Position numbers and translations under genes: made by a program. From NCBI GenBank assembly GCA_019310195.1, contig JAFDET010000034.1, positions 1 through 15,306 on the forward strand: a stretch of 15,306 nucleotides of DNA. Reading direction: 5' to 3'. How positions within the stretch are numbered: position 1 is the first letter of the stretch; each line of letters begins with the position of its first letter. The DNA is from Deltaproteobacteria bacterium (GTDB taxonomy: Bacteria > Myxococcota_A > UBA9160 > JAFDET01). The notes beneath the pieces are model-generated. The model ran no database searches and had not been told where the DNA came from. It was given only the letters and a program-made list of their open reading frames with translations. Shown here piece after piece: positions 7,193 through 14,184 of this stretch.

Positions 7193-7519
7193 TCAGGCGT
7201 CGGAATCCGCGACCTCCCCGATGACCAGGTACGAGATCTCGTTGACCCCGCTCCAGGAGATCTTGACCATCGATTCCGAAGCCTGCTTCTCGTCGATGCG
7301 CGCATTTCCCTGGGCGTCCACGGAGACCTCTCGCAGCGCCACCAGGCGCGCCGGCGCCTCCAGGTAGTCGCGTTCCGGACCCACCTGCGCCAGCCCCACG
7401 CCGCGCGCATGGCCCTGCACGGCGTGCGGGTTGAACGTGACGACCGCTTCGCCGGCGTTCTCGTCGGTCATCAGGACGCCGGTCAGGATGCGCATGGCCA
7501 TGGAATGAGTCTGCATCAC
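7193..7519 (-). CDS. hypothetical protein, 108 aa, family not recognised
   Basis: I do not recognise this protein. It has no signal peptide, membrane segment or cysteine. It is rich in short alternating hydrophobic stretches (RILTGVLMT, EAVVTF, ARLVALREVSV, MVKISWSGVNEISYLVIGEV) separated by Gly/Asp/Asn turns, suggesting a small all-beta or alpha+beta domain. The acidic tail EVADSDA ends the chain. The start is GTG 7519 with GGAG 8 nt upstream; the next codon is ATG (7516), and Met7 and Met9 are other possible starts. It begins 35 nt after the histidine kinase stop and ends 16 nt before the LipL/LplA-like start, so co-transcription is likely. The reality of the gene is supported by its tight position between two clear genes and by a frame distinct from both; function is unknown. 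Confidence 0.6.
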   Translation of the reverse strand: MMQTHSMAMRILTGVLMTDENAGEAVVTFNPHAVQGHARGVGLAQVGPERDYLEAPARLVALREVSVDAQGNARIDEKQASESMVKISWSGVNEISYLVIGEVADSDA

Positions 7520-7554
7520 GATGGCCGCTCCGTCACGGTCCAGGCTCCTGGGTG

Positions 7555-9381
7555 TCAGGCGTCCTGGTCCAGGGCGTCGCGCGCCGCGCCCAGCAGCTCG
7601 TGGGCGCCGAAGGGCTTCTGGAGGAATCCGGCTGCGCCGGGAAACTCCGTGCTGCCGTCCACTGCCGCCTCCGCGTAGCCGGACATCAGCAGCACCACCG
7701 GTGCGTCGGGGCGGCCGGCCAGCTCTCGTGCCAGCTCCACACCGCCCAGGCGCGGCATCACGACGTCGGCGATCACCAGCTCGATGCGGGGCTGGGTATC
7801 GACGACACCCAGCGCCTCGTGCCCGTCGGCGGCCTCCAGCACCCGGTAGCCGCGGCTCTCGAGGGCCTTGTGCACGAAGCGTCGCACCGGCTCGGAGTCA
7901 TCCACCACCAGGACCGTCTCCGAGCCGGTCAGGGCGCTCTCCGCGGCGGCGGGGTCCGAGACGTCCTCTTCGCCTTCGGCCCGGGGAAGCCGCAGCTGGA
8001 AGCAGGAGCCGTGGCCCGGGCGGCTGAGGGCCGACACCTCGCCGCCCAGCTGTCGGCTGATTCCGTACACCGTCGACAGGCCCAGACCCGTTCCGCGGCC
8101 CTCGGGCTTCGTGGTGAAGAAGGGCTCGAAGACGCGGGCCAGGGTCGCCTCGTCCATGCCGATGCCGGTGTCGGTGACCTCGATCGCCACGCCGTCGACG
8201 CTGGCTGCGCCGGCCCGGCCGGGCTCGTCGGGCAGCGCAGTTGGGCGGGAGGCGATGGTGATCGTCCCGCCCCGGGGCATGGCATCCCGCGCGTTCACGG
8301 CCAGGTTTACGACCACCTGTTCCAGCTGGGCCGGATCCGCCAGCACCCGGCCCAGATCCCGGGCCAGGTCCAGGCGCATGTCGATCTCCTCCCCGATCAG
8401 CCGCCGCAGCATGGGATCCAGTTCACGGATCAGGCGGTTCACGTCGATGATTCGCGGCTGCACCACCTGGCGCCGGCTGAAGGCCAGAAGCTTGCGCGTC
8501 AGCGCCGCCGAGCGCTCGGCCGCCTCGGCCATGTCCTCCACCATGGAGCGGGCGAAGGGCTGGTCGCGCAGCTCCTCTGCGAGCTGGTCCGCGTAGCCCA
8601 GAATCACGGTCAGGTGGTTGTTGAAATCGTGGGCGATGCCGCCGGCGAGCTGCCCGACGGCTTCCATCTTCTGGGCCTGGAGGAGCTCGCTCTGCAGCTG
8701 CTCGCGGTGCGCGTCGGATTCCCTGCGCTCGCTGATGTCGCGCGTCGCGCCGATCACCCGTTGAATGCGCCCTTCGGCGTCGCGTACGACGACGGCGCTG
8801 ACCTCGCACCACACGGTTCCGCCGTCCTGGGTGTGGTACTCGGCCTCGTAGCGATACTCGTTGATGCCCTCGTCCGTCGCGCGCTGGAAGTGCCGCGTGG
8901 CCAGCTCGAGCGAGGCGGGGGTCATCATCTCTTCGGGCAGCCTCTTCCGCTGCTCCTCGGGCGTGAATCCCAGGATGCGCTCCACGGCCGGACTGACGTA
9001 GCCGATCGAGCCATCCCCGTTCAGCGTCCAGATGATGTCCCGGCTGTGCTCGGCCACCAGCGCGTAGAGGTCGGAGAGGCGCTCCAGCGCCTCGTCGCTC
9101 CGGCTCAGCGCTGCCTGCGTGCTCCGCTCCCCGGTGTAGATCCGGTCCATCAAGAACACCGCGCCCAGGGCGAGGATGCTGACCAGCGCTCCGGTCGCTT
9201 CGATGGAATCGGCGCGAGGCGTGAAGCCGCTGGACCAGGAAATGGCCAGCAGGCGGAGCGTGGCCACGCCCAGCAGGGTCGACAACAGTCCCAGGCGCCA
9301 GTCCCGTCGCCGTAGCGCGATCCAGAGCGACCAGCCGAACGCGGTCAGGCGGATCGCGAGTGATGCGGCCAGCCAGAACAC
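7555..9381 (-). CDS. membrane PAS-domain hybrid sensor histidine kinase with C-terminal receiver
   Basis: A 608-aa two-component sensor. Three hydrophobic N-terminal segments (about 3-22, 29-49, 61-79) anchor it in the inner membrane. They are followed by a short coiled linker and a PAS domain (about 105-218, ending GATRDISERR). The dimerisation/phosphoacceptor helix has His251 in GGIAHDFNNHL. The ATPase domain has an N box (NLAVNARDAM, Asn363), G1 (DTGIGM, 404-409), an F box (FEPFFTTK) and G2 (GTGLGLS, 430-436). The C-terminal receiver (about 488-605) has the acid pair Asp494-Asp495, phosphoacceptor Asp539, Ser567 and Lys589. This is the non-orthodox PAS-HATPase-REC form common in Myxococcota and related groups; the output regulator is not in the window. 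The start is GTG 9381, only 4 nt after the P450-B stop and without a good Shine-Dalgarno, which suggests translation by reinitiation. What the PAS or membrane part senses is unknown. Confidence 0.95.
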   Translation of the reverse strand: MFWLAASLAIRLTAFGWSLWIALRRRDWRLGLLSTLLGVATLRLLAISWSSGFTPRADSIEATGALVSILALGAVFLMDRIYTGERSTQAALSRSDEALERLSDLYALVAEHSRDIIWTLNGDGSIGYVSPAVERILGFTPEEQRKRLPEEMMTPASLELATRHFQRATDEGINEYRYEAEYHTQDGGTVWCEVSAVVVRDAEGRIQRVIGATRDISERRESDAHREQLQSELLQAQKMEAVGQLAGGIAHDFNNHLTVILGYADQLAEELRDQPFARSMVEDMAEAAERSAALTRKLLAFSRRQVVQPRIIDVNRLIRELDPMLRRLIGEEIDMRLDLARDLGRVLADPAQLEQVVVNLAVNARDAMPRGGTITIASRPTALPDEPGRAGAASVDGVAIEVTDTGIGMDEATLARVFEPFFTTKPEGRGTGLGLSTVYGISRQLGGEVSALSRPGHGSCFQLRLPRAEGEEDVSDPAAAESALTGSETVLVVDDSEPVRRFVHKALESRGYRVLEAADGHEALGVVDTQPRIELVIADVVMPRLGGVELARELAGRPDAPVVLLMSGYAEAAVDGSTEFPGAAGFLQKPFGAHELLGAARDALDQDA

Positions 9382-9385
9382 GGCG

Positions 9386-10648
9386 TCAGGTCGCGGAGCG
9401 CAGCTTGTAGCGGATGGGGAGCCGCTTCACCCCACCCACCAGGCTCGACTGCAGGCGCTCGACGGGCCCCGCCAGCTCGATGTTCTCGAGCCGGGGAAGG
9501 AAGTGCTTGTAGGCGACGGCCATCTCCAGCCGGGCCAGGTGCGAGCCCAGGCAGAAGTGCTCGCCGATCCCGAAACCGAGGTGGCGGTTCGGGGCACGGT
9601 CGATGCGGAACTCGAAGGGGGTGTCGAATACCTCCTCGTCTCGGTTGGCCGAGGGATAGAAGAGCGACAGGGCGTCGCCCTCGCGGATCTTCTTTCCGCG
9701 TAGTTCGTAGTCGCACTGGGCCGTGCGGGCGAAGTGGATGATCGGCGTGCTCCAACGGACCACTTCCTCCACCGCCGACGCCAACAGCTCGGGGTTCGCC
9801 TGGAGCTTGCGAAGCTGCTCCGGATTCTCGACGAAGGCGAGCATCCCGCCGCTGGTTCCGTTGCGCGTGGTCTCGTTGCCGGCGATGACGATGATCAGAC
9901 ACCAGGCCAGGACGTCCATCGGCTCCAGCGGCTTGCCGTCCAGCTCGATCTGCGTGAACAGGGTGACCAGGTCGTCCGCGGGCTTCTGGCGCTTCTCCTC
10001 CACCAGCTGGGTGAAGTAGGTGAACAGATCGATGATGCCGGCGCGGGCGGTTTCCTGGGGCGTCTTGCCCTCGTGTTGGAAGGCCGGGTCGGCGGCTCCG
10101 ATGATCTGGTTGGTCCAGTCGAAGAGCAGCCGCCAGTCGGAGCGCGGTACCCCCAGAAGCCAGGCGATCACCGCGATGGGCAGGGGCGCCGAGACCTGTT
10201 CGACGAAGTCGCACTCGCCGCGCTCGGCCATCTCGTCGGCAACCTCGCGGCCCAGGCTTTCGACGATCTCCTTGCCGATGCGCTCGATGTCCTCGTGGAT
10301 CCGCCGCAGCGCCCGCGGCGTGAAGCGCTTGTTGACCATCTTCCGGTAGATTCCGTGCAGGGGCGGATCCATCTGGATCAGCGTCGGGGGAAACTCATCC
10401 ATGCGCTGCTCGGGCTCGGGACTGATGGTGAGGCGCGGCCCGCTGTGGAACTTGTTCGGCTGCTTGGAGAGTTCGATGATGTCGGCGTGCTTGGTGATCG
10501 CCCAGAAGGGCGGGCCGTCGGTCTCTTCCCACCAGTAGACGGGGTCGTTTGCGCGCATCCACGTCCAGATCTCGTGGGGGTAGCCCCGGCTGGCATAGAG
10601 CTCCGGATGGACGATGTTGCAGCCGAAGGGGGGCGCCGTGTTGCTCAT
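9386..10648 (-). CDS. cytochrome P450 (P450-B), similar in style to CYP124/125/142 lipid and steroid hydroxylases
   Basis: A soluble 420-aa P450 with every core element: I-helix AGNETT (256-261), K-helix ExxR (Glu295 to Arg298), and haem loop GFGIGEHFCLG (358-368) with ligand Cys366. Early segments such as NDPVYWWEETDGPPFWAITKHADI (34-57) and LIQMDPPLHGIYRKMVNKRFTPRAL (90-114) are like those of the mycobacterial CYP124/125/142 group, which oxidise methyl-branched lipids and sterol side chains, and of related terpene hydroxylases. This resemblance is from memory of the family, so the substrate is inference. ATG 10648 has a strong GAGGAG at 7 nt. It is the first gene of the seven-gene minus-strand run, divergent from the SRPBCC gene. 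Its electron-transfer partners are not encoded in the window. Confidence 0.95.
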   Translation of the reverse strand: MSNTAPPFGCNIVHPELYASRGYPHEIWTWMRANDPVYWWEETDGPPFWAITKHADIIELSKQPNKFHSGPRLTISPEPEQRMDEFPPTLIQMDPPLHGIYRKMVNKRFTPRALRRIHEDIERIGKEIVESLGREVADEMAERGECDFVEQVSAPLPIAVIAWLLGVPRSDWRLLFDWTNQIIGAADPAFQHEGKTPQETARAGIIDLFTYFTQLVEEKRQKPADDLVTLFTQIELDGKPLEPMDVLAWCLIIVIAGNETTRNGTSGGMLAFVENPEQLRKLQANPELLASAVEEVVRWSTPIIHFARTAQCDYELRGKKIREGDALSLFYPSANRDEEVFDTPFEFRIDRAPNRHLGFGIGEHFCLGSHLARLEMAVAYKHFLPRLENIELAGPVERLQSSLVGGVKRLPIRYKLRSAT

Positions 10649-10811
10649 GGGGGGACTCCTCGGGGCCAGTCCCTATCCTAGTGCAGGCCCTGCGGGCCGC
10701 GCCGCTCCCGGGCCCGCGTGGCCACGGCCCTGAGGTCGGCGGTGAAGGCGGGGCAAGCCTGACGTAGAGTCCGTCCGTTCTGGAGGCGCCGTAGGGTACC
10801 ATGGGCAGTCC
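10649..10811. promoter_or_regulatory. divergent intergenic region between P450-B and the SRPBCC gene
   Basis: This stretch must hold the promoters for both outward-facing gene sets. For the minus strand, TAGGAT (complement of 10675-10680) is a possible -10 without a recognisable -35. For the plus strand, TAGAGT (10765-10770) is a weak -10 candidate. GGCCC-TGC-GGGCC (10686-10698) forms a small hairpin or inverted repeat close to the P450-B leader. Strong GC bias makes all of these weak individually; no known operator was recognised. Confidence 0.35.
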
Positions 10812-10816
10812 GGAGG
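10812..10816 (+). promoter_or_regulatory. ribosome-binding site that decides the SRPBCC gene start
   Basis: GGAGG lies 8 nt before ATG 10825. The upstream in-frame ATG (10801) has only a GGAGG at 14 nt and would put eight extra residues before a normal signal peptide. The site therefore favours 10825. Confidence 0.6.
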
Positions 10817-10824
10817 TCTCCCGC

Positions 10825-11466
10825 ATGCGGGTGGCTCGACACGCTCGATGCTTTGCCGCGGCGCTGCTGGGATGCCTGGCAGTCGCCGGACCCGCGTCGG
10901 CGCAGTCGGCCGCCGGTACGGTGGTCACCGCCCGGAGCATCCTGGCGGAGCAGCCTCAGGACGTTCTGGACGAGCTCGAGTCCAAGAGCTGGGTGATGAC
11001 CGAGGACGACGCGGACGCGACCTTCGTTACGGCGCTGGTGATCTTCGAGGCGCCCCTGGACCGCTCCATGCGCCTCATCAGCCAGACCGGGCGTCAGGTG
11101 GAGTTCCGGCCCGAGCTCAAGGCCAACGATACGCTGGAAACCTACGAGGACGGCACGCTGGAGCGGCAGCGGCTGAGGATCATGTTCACCAACATCGTCT
11201 ACCACCTCCGCTACCGCGTGGACTTCGACGCGCACCGCGTGTCCTGGGATCTGGACACCAGCCGTGAGAACGACCTCAAAGAAGTGAGCGGATACTGGGA
11301 GCTCTACGCTATCGACGAGAGCCACACGCTGGTGAAGTTCGGAACCCGCGTGGACGTGGGTTCGCTTCCGGGCTTCCTTCAGGACTATGCCACGCGAAAG
11401 AACGTTCCCAAAAGCCTGCAGAACGCGCGCCGTTGGGTCAACTCCGACGGCACGTGGCGTCACTGA
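10825..11466 (+). CDS. secreted SRPBCC (START/polyketide-cyclase-like) protein
   Basis: The 213-aa product starts MRVARHAR, followed by a hydrophobic core and an ASA cleavage site (after residue 26), a clear Sec signal peptide. A Cys at residue 17 sits after LLG but is followed by more hydrophobic residues, so lipoprotein processing is less likely. The mature part has the layout of the SRPBCC helix-grip fold. An early strand pair, TALVIFEAPLDRSMRLI (69-85), matches the 'F.aP...v..li' opening. RIMFTNIVYHLRYRVDFDAHRVSWDLD (118-144) is the central antiparallel sheet. GYWELYAIDESHTLVKFGTRVDVG (156-179) is the closing sheet. FLQDYATRKNVPKSLQNARRWV (184-205) is the long C-terminal helix that covers the hydrophobic cavity. 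Such folds bind lipids or other hydrophobic ligands; the ligand here is unknown. It is the first gene of a plus-strand trio, with the Yip1-type gene 19 nt downstream. Confidence 0.8.
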   Translation: MRVARHARCFAAALLGCLAVAGPASAQSAAGTVVTARSILAEQPQDVLDELESKSWVMTEDDADATFVTALVIFEAPLDRSMRLISQTGRQVEFRPELKANDTLETYEDGTLERQRLRIMFTNIVYHLRYRVDFDAHRVSWDLDTSRENDLKEVSGYWELYAIDESHTLVKFGTRVDVGSLPGFLQDYATRKNVPKSLQNARRWVNSDGTWRH

Positions 11467-11485
11467 GGACGCAGGAAAGATTTCC

Positions 11486-12013
11486 ATGGCCGATTTTGCT
11501 CGTCGCATGTACCGCGCAGCGTTCCTCCACGTCGACACCTACGAAGAGGTCGAAGCCGATACCAGCGCCACCCCCCAGGCGTTCGCGGTGGTCCTGCTCT
11601 CGGCGCTTGGGCTCGGCCTGGGCGGAATCGAGAATCATGGCTGGACCGGGGTACTGTGGAGCACCGTGCATGCGGTGGTGCTCTGGTACATCTGGGCCTT
11701 CGTCACCTACTTCATCGGGACGCGCTGGCTTCCCACCGCCGACACGGTGGCGGACCACGGTGAGCTGTTGCGAACCATCGGTTTCTCCAGCGCACCGGGA
11801 ATGCTGCGCATCTTCATGCTGATCCCGGTCCTGGCCGGCCCGATCTTCGCGATCTGCACGGTGTGGATGCTGATCTCCATGGTGGTGGCCGTCCGCCAGG
11901 CGCTCGACTACACGGGCACCTGGCGCGCGATCGCCGTCTGCGCCATCGGCTTCCCGGTCTACGCCGTCGGTCTGCTGACCTCCGTCCTGCTGCTGGGCGC
12001 CTGGCCCGTCTAG
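11486..12013 (+). CDS. Yip1-domain family integral membrane protein
   Basis: A 175-aa membrane protein. A short cytoplasmic N-terminus (MADFARRMYRAAFLHVDTYEEVEAD) precedes about five hydrophobic segments: roughly 31-47, 58-78, 105-117, 119-136 and 146-170. The conserved-looking pieces IWAFVTYFIGTRWLP (69-83), HGELLRTIGFSSAPGMLRIF (91-110) and the pattern VWMLISMVVAVRQALDYTGTWRAIAVC (126-152) are characteristic of bacterial Yip1-family proteins, whose function is poorly known. ATG 11486 was chosen because AGGAAA lies 7 nt upstream. The open frame extends back to 11387, but that part overlaps the SRPBCC gene and reads as low-quality sequence. It sits 19 nt after the SRPBCC stop and 88 nt before the peptidase, so the three are probably one transcript. 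Confidence 0.82.
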   Translation: MADFARRMYRAAFLHVDTYEEVEADTSATPQAFAVVLLSALGLGLGGIENHGWTGVLWSTVHAVVLWYIWAFVTYFIGTRWLPTADTVADHGELLRTIGFSSAPGMLRIFMLIPVLAGPIFAICTVWMLISMVVAVRQALDYTGTWRAIAVCAIGFPVYAVGLLTSVLLLGAWPV

Positions 12014-12101
12014 GAAGTCCGAGAGGATTCGCGGGCAAAAGCCGCCCCTCCGTCCCGCCGATCAGACTCCGAGCGCCTGGCTGCGCGCCGGAGGTTCCCC
12101 C

Positions 12102-13403
12102 GTGAGCGAGCAATCCCTGAAGCTGCGGATGCCGGTGCGTTCTCCGGAGCCCGGCTGGATCCGCCTGGAGCGGGACCATGCCCTGTTCCAGCAACTGGTG
12201 GATACCCACGTGGTGCGCACCGCCATGGAGCAGGTGGAAGGCGGCTCGGGGCAGGTCCTGCTGGCGGAGAAGCGACGGCAGCTGGCCGCCAGCCTGCGCA
12301 TCACCCCCAGCGTCTCGCCCTACCTCCACAAGGTCCTCGAGGCGGTGCGGAAGCTCCTGCGGTTGGAGCAGGCCGTAGAGCTCTACGTGACGCCGTCTCC
12401 GGTGATCAACGCCTTCTGCATGCCGCTTCCCGACGGAAAGGGCCTTCTGGTCGTGGTGACCTCGGCCGCGGTGGATCTCTTCAGCCGTGCGGAGCTCCTG
12501 TTCCTGATGGGCCACGAGCTGGGCCACGGGATTCTGGGGCACCACCGTCTGCCGGGCTCCGCGCTTCTGAACCCCAGCGACGACTCGCTGCGCCTGGGAT
12601 TCGACGAGGTGATGAAGCTCCTGTGCTGGATGCGCGCCGCGGAGATCTCGGCCGACCGGTACGGGCTCATCTGCTGCCAGGATCCCAGCATTGCCACACG
12701 TTCCTTCCTCAAGCTGGCTTCAGGCCTGCCGGGCCAGTATCTGGGGACGGGCGAGGACTTCGACGACCAGATGGACGACTGGGCCAAGCATCGGATCGCC
12801 GGGGAGGGCATGGACGAGACCCACCCCCTGCTTCCCATCCGCGTACGTTGCGCGCACGCCTTCGCCGAGTCGGACTACTTCGTCGAGCTCTTCGGCGCAG
12901 GTGAGGCTCCGCCCCGGCTCTCGATGGAGGGCGCCGATGAGGCGTGCCACGCAGAGCTCACACAGATGGATGCGGACCCGAGCCACATCGACTCCCTGGA
13001 CTACGCCGAGGAGGTGATGGGCTTCCTGTCCCTGGCCGGCTTCCTGCTGGCGGCCTCGGACGACCACGTGGGAACCGTGGAGTACCACTGGCTCACCCAG
13101 CTGGTGGGACGCGACCTGGCCGAGCGCGCGCGCGCCTTCGCCGGGGAGGCGGGCTACGAGGCCTACTGCCGTGAGATCTTCGCACTGGGCGCCGGCATCG
13201 CGGACGACCTGGATCGCGCCGGGTGCATGAAGCTCCTGCAGGAGATCGGGATCATCGCGGTCGTGGATGGGCACGTGCACCCCAATGAGCTGGCCAGCCT
13301 GCGCATGATCGGAGAGGCGCTTCGCCTGCCGAGCCACCTGATCGACGTGGCGGCGAAGGATCTGGGGCGCGGCGAAGACCGCCGACTCAGGCTGGGGGCG
13401 TAG
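12102..13403 (+). CDS. M48-type zinc metallopeptidase fused to a C-terminal TerB-like domain
   Basis: The 433-aa protein has two parts. The peptidase domain (about 60-265) has the zinc motif HELGH (His138, Glu139, His142), the third ligand Glu181 in AEISADRYG (the M48 ExxxD pattern), and DETHPLLPIRVRCA (238-251), which matches the conserved H-P-x-x-x-R segment. The C-terminal part (about 299-425) is helical and contains EIGIIAVVDGHVHPNELASLRMIGEALRL (381-409). That resembles TerB, where the acidic 'DG...E' motif may bind metal. Unlike HtpX, no transmembrane segment or signal peptide is seen, so it is predicted to be soluble and cytoplasmic. The start is GTG 12102 with GGAGG 7 nt upstream. It is the last gene of the plus-strand trio and overlaps the convergent GST gene by 17 nt. 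The peptidase call is firm; the TerB call rests on a motif plus helical pattern. Confidence 0.85.
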   Translation: MSEQSLKLRMPVRSPEPGWIRLERDHALFQQLVDTHVVRTAMEQVEGGSGQVLLAEKRRQLAASLRITPSVSPYLHKVLEAVRKLLRLEQAVELYVTPSPVINAFCMPLPDGKGLLVVVTSAAVDLFSRAELLFLMGHELGHGILGHHRLPGSALLNPSDDSLRLGFDEVMKLLCWMRAAEISADRYGLICCQDPSIATRSFLKLASGLPGQYLGTGEDFDDQMDDWAKHRIAGEGMDETHPLLPIRVRCAHAFAESDYFVELFGAGEAPPRLSMEGADEACHAELTQMDADPSHIDSLDYAEEVMGFLSLAGFLLAASDDHVGTVEYHWLTQLVGRDLAERARAFAGEAGYEAYCREIFALGAGIADDLDRAGCMKLLQEIGIIAVVDGHVHPNELASLRMIGEALRLPSHLIDVAAKDLGRGEDRRLRLGA

Positions 13404-14184
13404 CTCCCGGAGCCCCTCTGTGTCGCGCGTAGATCTCGCGCACCCAGGCCGTGCCGGGGTGATCGGCCCAGCGGGCCAGCCAGGCCTGCATCGACGCCGG
13501 CATGGGCTCCGGCCGCTTCATGTCCGGATGGTCCGGGTTGGTGCAGATCGCCAGCAGGGACGCCGCGGCGAGGTCCGCCACGCTGAAGGCCGGCCCGGCC
13601 AGGTAGCTCCGATCTCCCGCGTTCGCGGCCACGAAGTCCAGCGCCGCGTTCGTGGCCTCGAAGGCCGCGTCGATGGCGGCCCGGCTGGTGACGCCGTTGC
13701 CCTTCTTCATCAACGGTTTTACCACTGGGAAGGTCGCGCGGTAGAGCGCCCGCGTCAGCCGCGGCTTGCCCGACGCGAACATCCCGCACACGTAGTCGGG
13801 CTCGTCCAGCAGCTCCGAGAAGAGCGCGCAACGCACGGCCGGACCCACCACGTCGTCGAAGTGCGCCTGGATCTCCAGGGCGCGGCGCCGCTGGGCGGGG
13901 TCGCGAGGCAGCAGCGGAGGGTCGGGGTAGCGCGTCTCCAGCTGCTCCAGGATCCGGGCCGAGCCATGGACGAACCGCTGCCCGAAACGCACCACGGGCG
14001 TCCCGGTCTGGCCCGTCAGCCTTCGAATGGTGGGCATGTGGGGGCCCGGCAGCAGGCTGCGCCGGGTGTGGGGCACGCCCTTCCAGTCCAGTCCCCAGCG
14101 CGCCTTCTCGTTGAAGTGGGAGTAGCGAAACTGGATCAGCTCGATGGTGGGCGCGTCCAAGAGTCCTCCGTCCAGGCCGTCCAC
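13387..14184 (-). CDS. glutathione S-transferase family protein
   Basis: A 265-aa protein with the two GST domains. The thioredoxin-like N-terminal domain has TIELIQFRYSHFNEKARWGLDWKG (13-36), with Ser22 at the place of the activating Ser/Tyr, TGTPVV (60-65) with the cis-proline Pro63, and a HGSARILEQLE glutathione-contact segment (73-83). The helical C-terminal domain ends with the N-capping box in YLAGPAFSVADLAAASLL (194-211). Family members conjugate glutathione to electrophiles or carry out related thiol chemistry; the substrate here is unknown. The middle region (about 120-165) is longer than in short bacterial GSTs. The start is uncertain: GTG 14184 is listed, while TTG 14160 has GGAGG only 4 nt away; upstream codons do not resemble the family. 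It is divergent from the CoA-transferase and converges on the peptidase gene with a 17-nt overlap. Confidence 0.82.
   Translation of the reverse strand: MDGLDGGLLDAPTIELIQFRYSHFNEKARWGLDWKGVPHTRRSLLPGPHMPTIRRLTGQTGTPVVRFGQRFVHGSARILEQLETRYPDPPLLPRDPAQRRRALEIQAHFDDVVGPAVRCALFSELLDEPDYVCGMFASGKPRLTRALYRATFPVVKPLMKKGNGVTSRAAIDAAFEATNAALDFVAANAGDRSYLAGPAFSVADLAAASLLAICTNPDHPDMKRPEPMPASMQAWLARWADHPGTAWVREIYARHRGAPGATPPA

Noticed and set aside
7177..7410. N-terminal extension of the LipL/LplA-like frame up to 7410
   Set aside because: The extension is Arg/Ser-rich, overlaps the 108-aa gene, and family N-termini start where GTG 7176 lies.
7540..7551. CCAGG-CT-CCTGG inverted repeat after the kinase stop
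   Set aside because: The 2-nt loop is too small for a stable hairpin with all five pairs and there is no U-tract; probably chance.
7552..9315. Plus-strand open frame of 587 codons opposite the histidine kinase
   Set aside because: Translation is His/Gln/Gly/Val-rich without domains; the opposite strand carries all kinase and receiver motifs.
11387..11485. N-terminal extension of the Yip1-type frame
   Set aside because: It overlaps the end of the SRPBCC gene and lacks a ribosome-binding site, whereas ATG 11486 has AGGAAA at 7 nt.
10678..11538. Minus-strand open frame of 286 codons opposite the SRPBCC gene
   Set aside because: The plus strand encodes a signal peptide and SRPBCC-like fold with a good ribosome-binding site; the minus frame has no domain and runs into the P450-B leader.
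12038..12055. GCGGGC-AAAA-GCCGC type hairpin between the Yip1-type and peptidase genes
   Set aside because: The stem needs a bulged base and no U-tract follows, so a terminator or attenuator cannot be supported.
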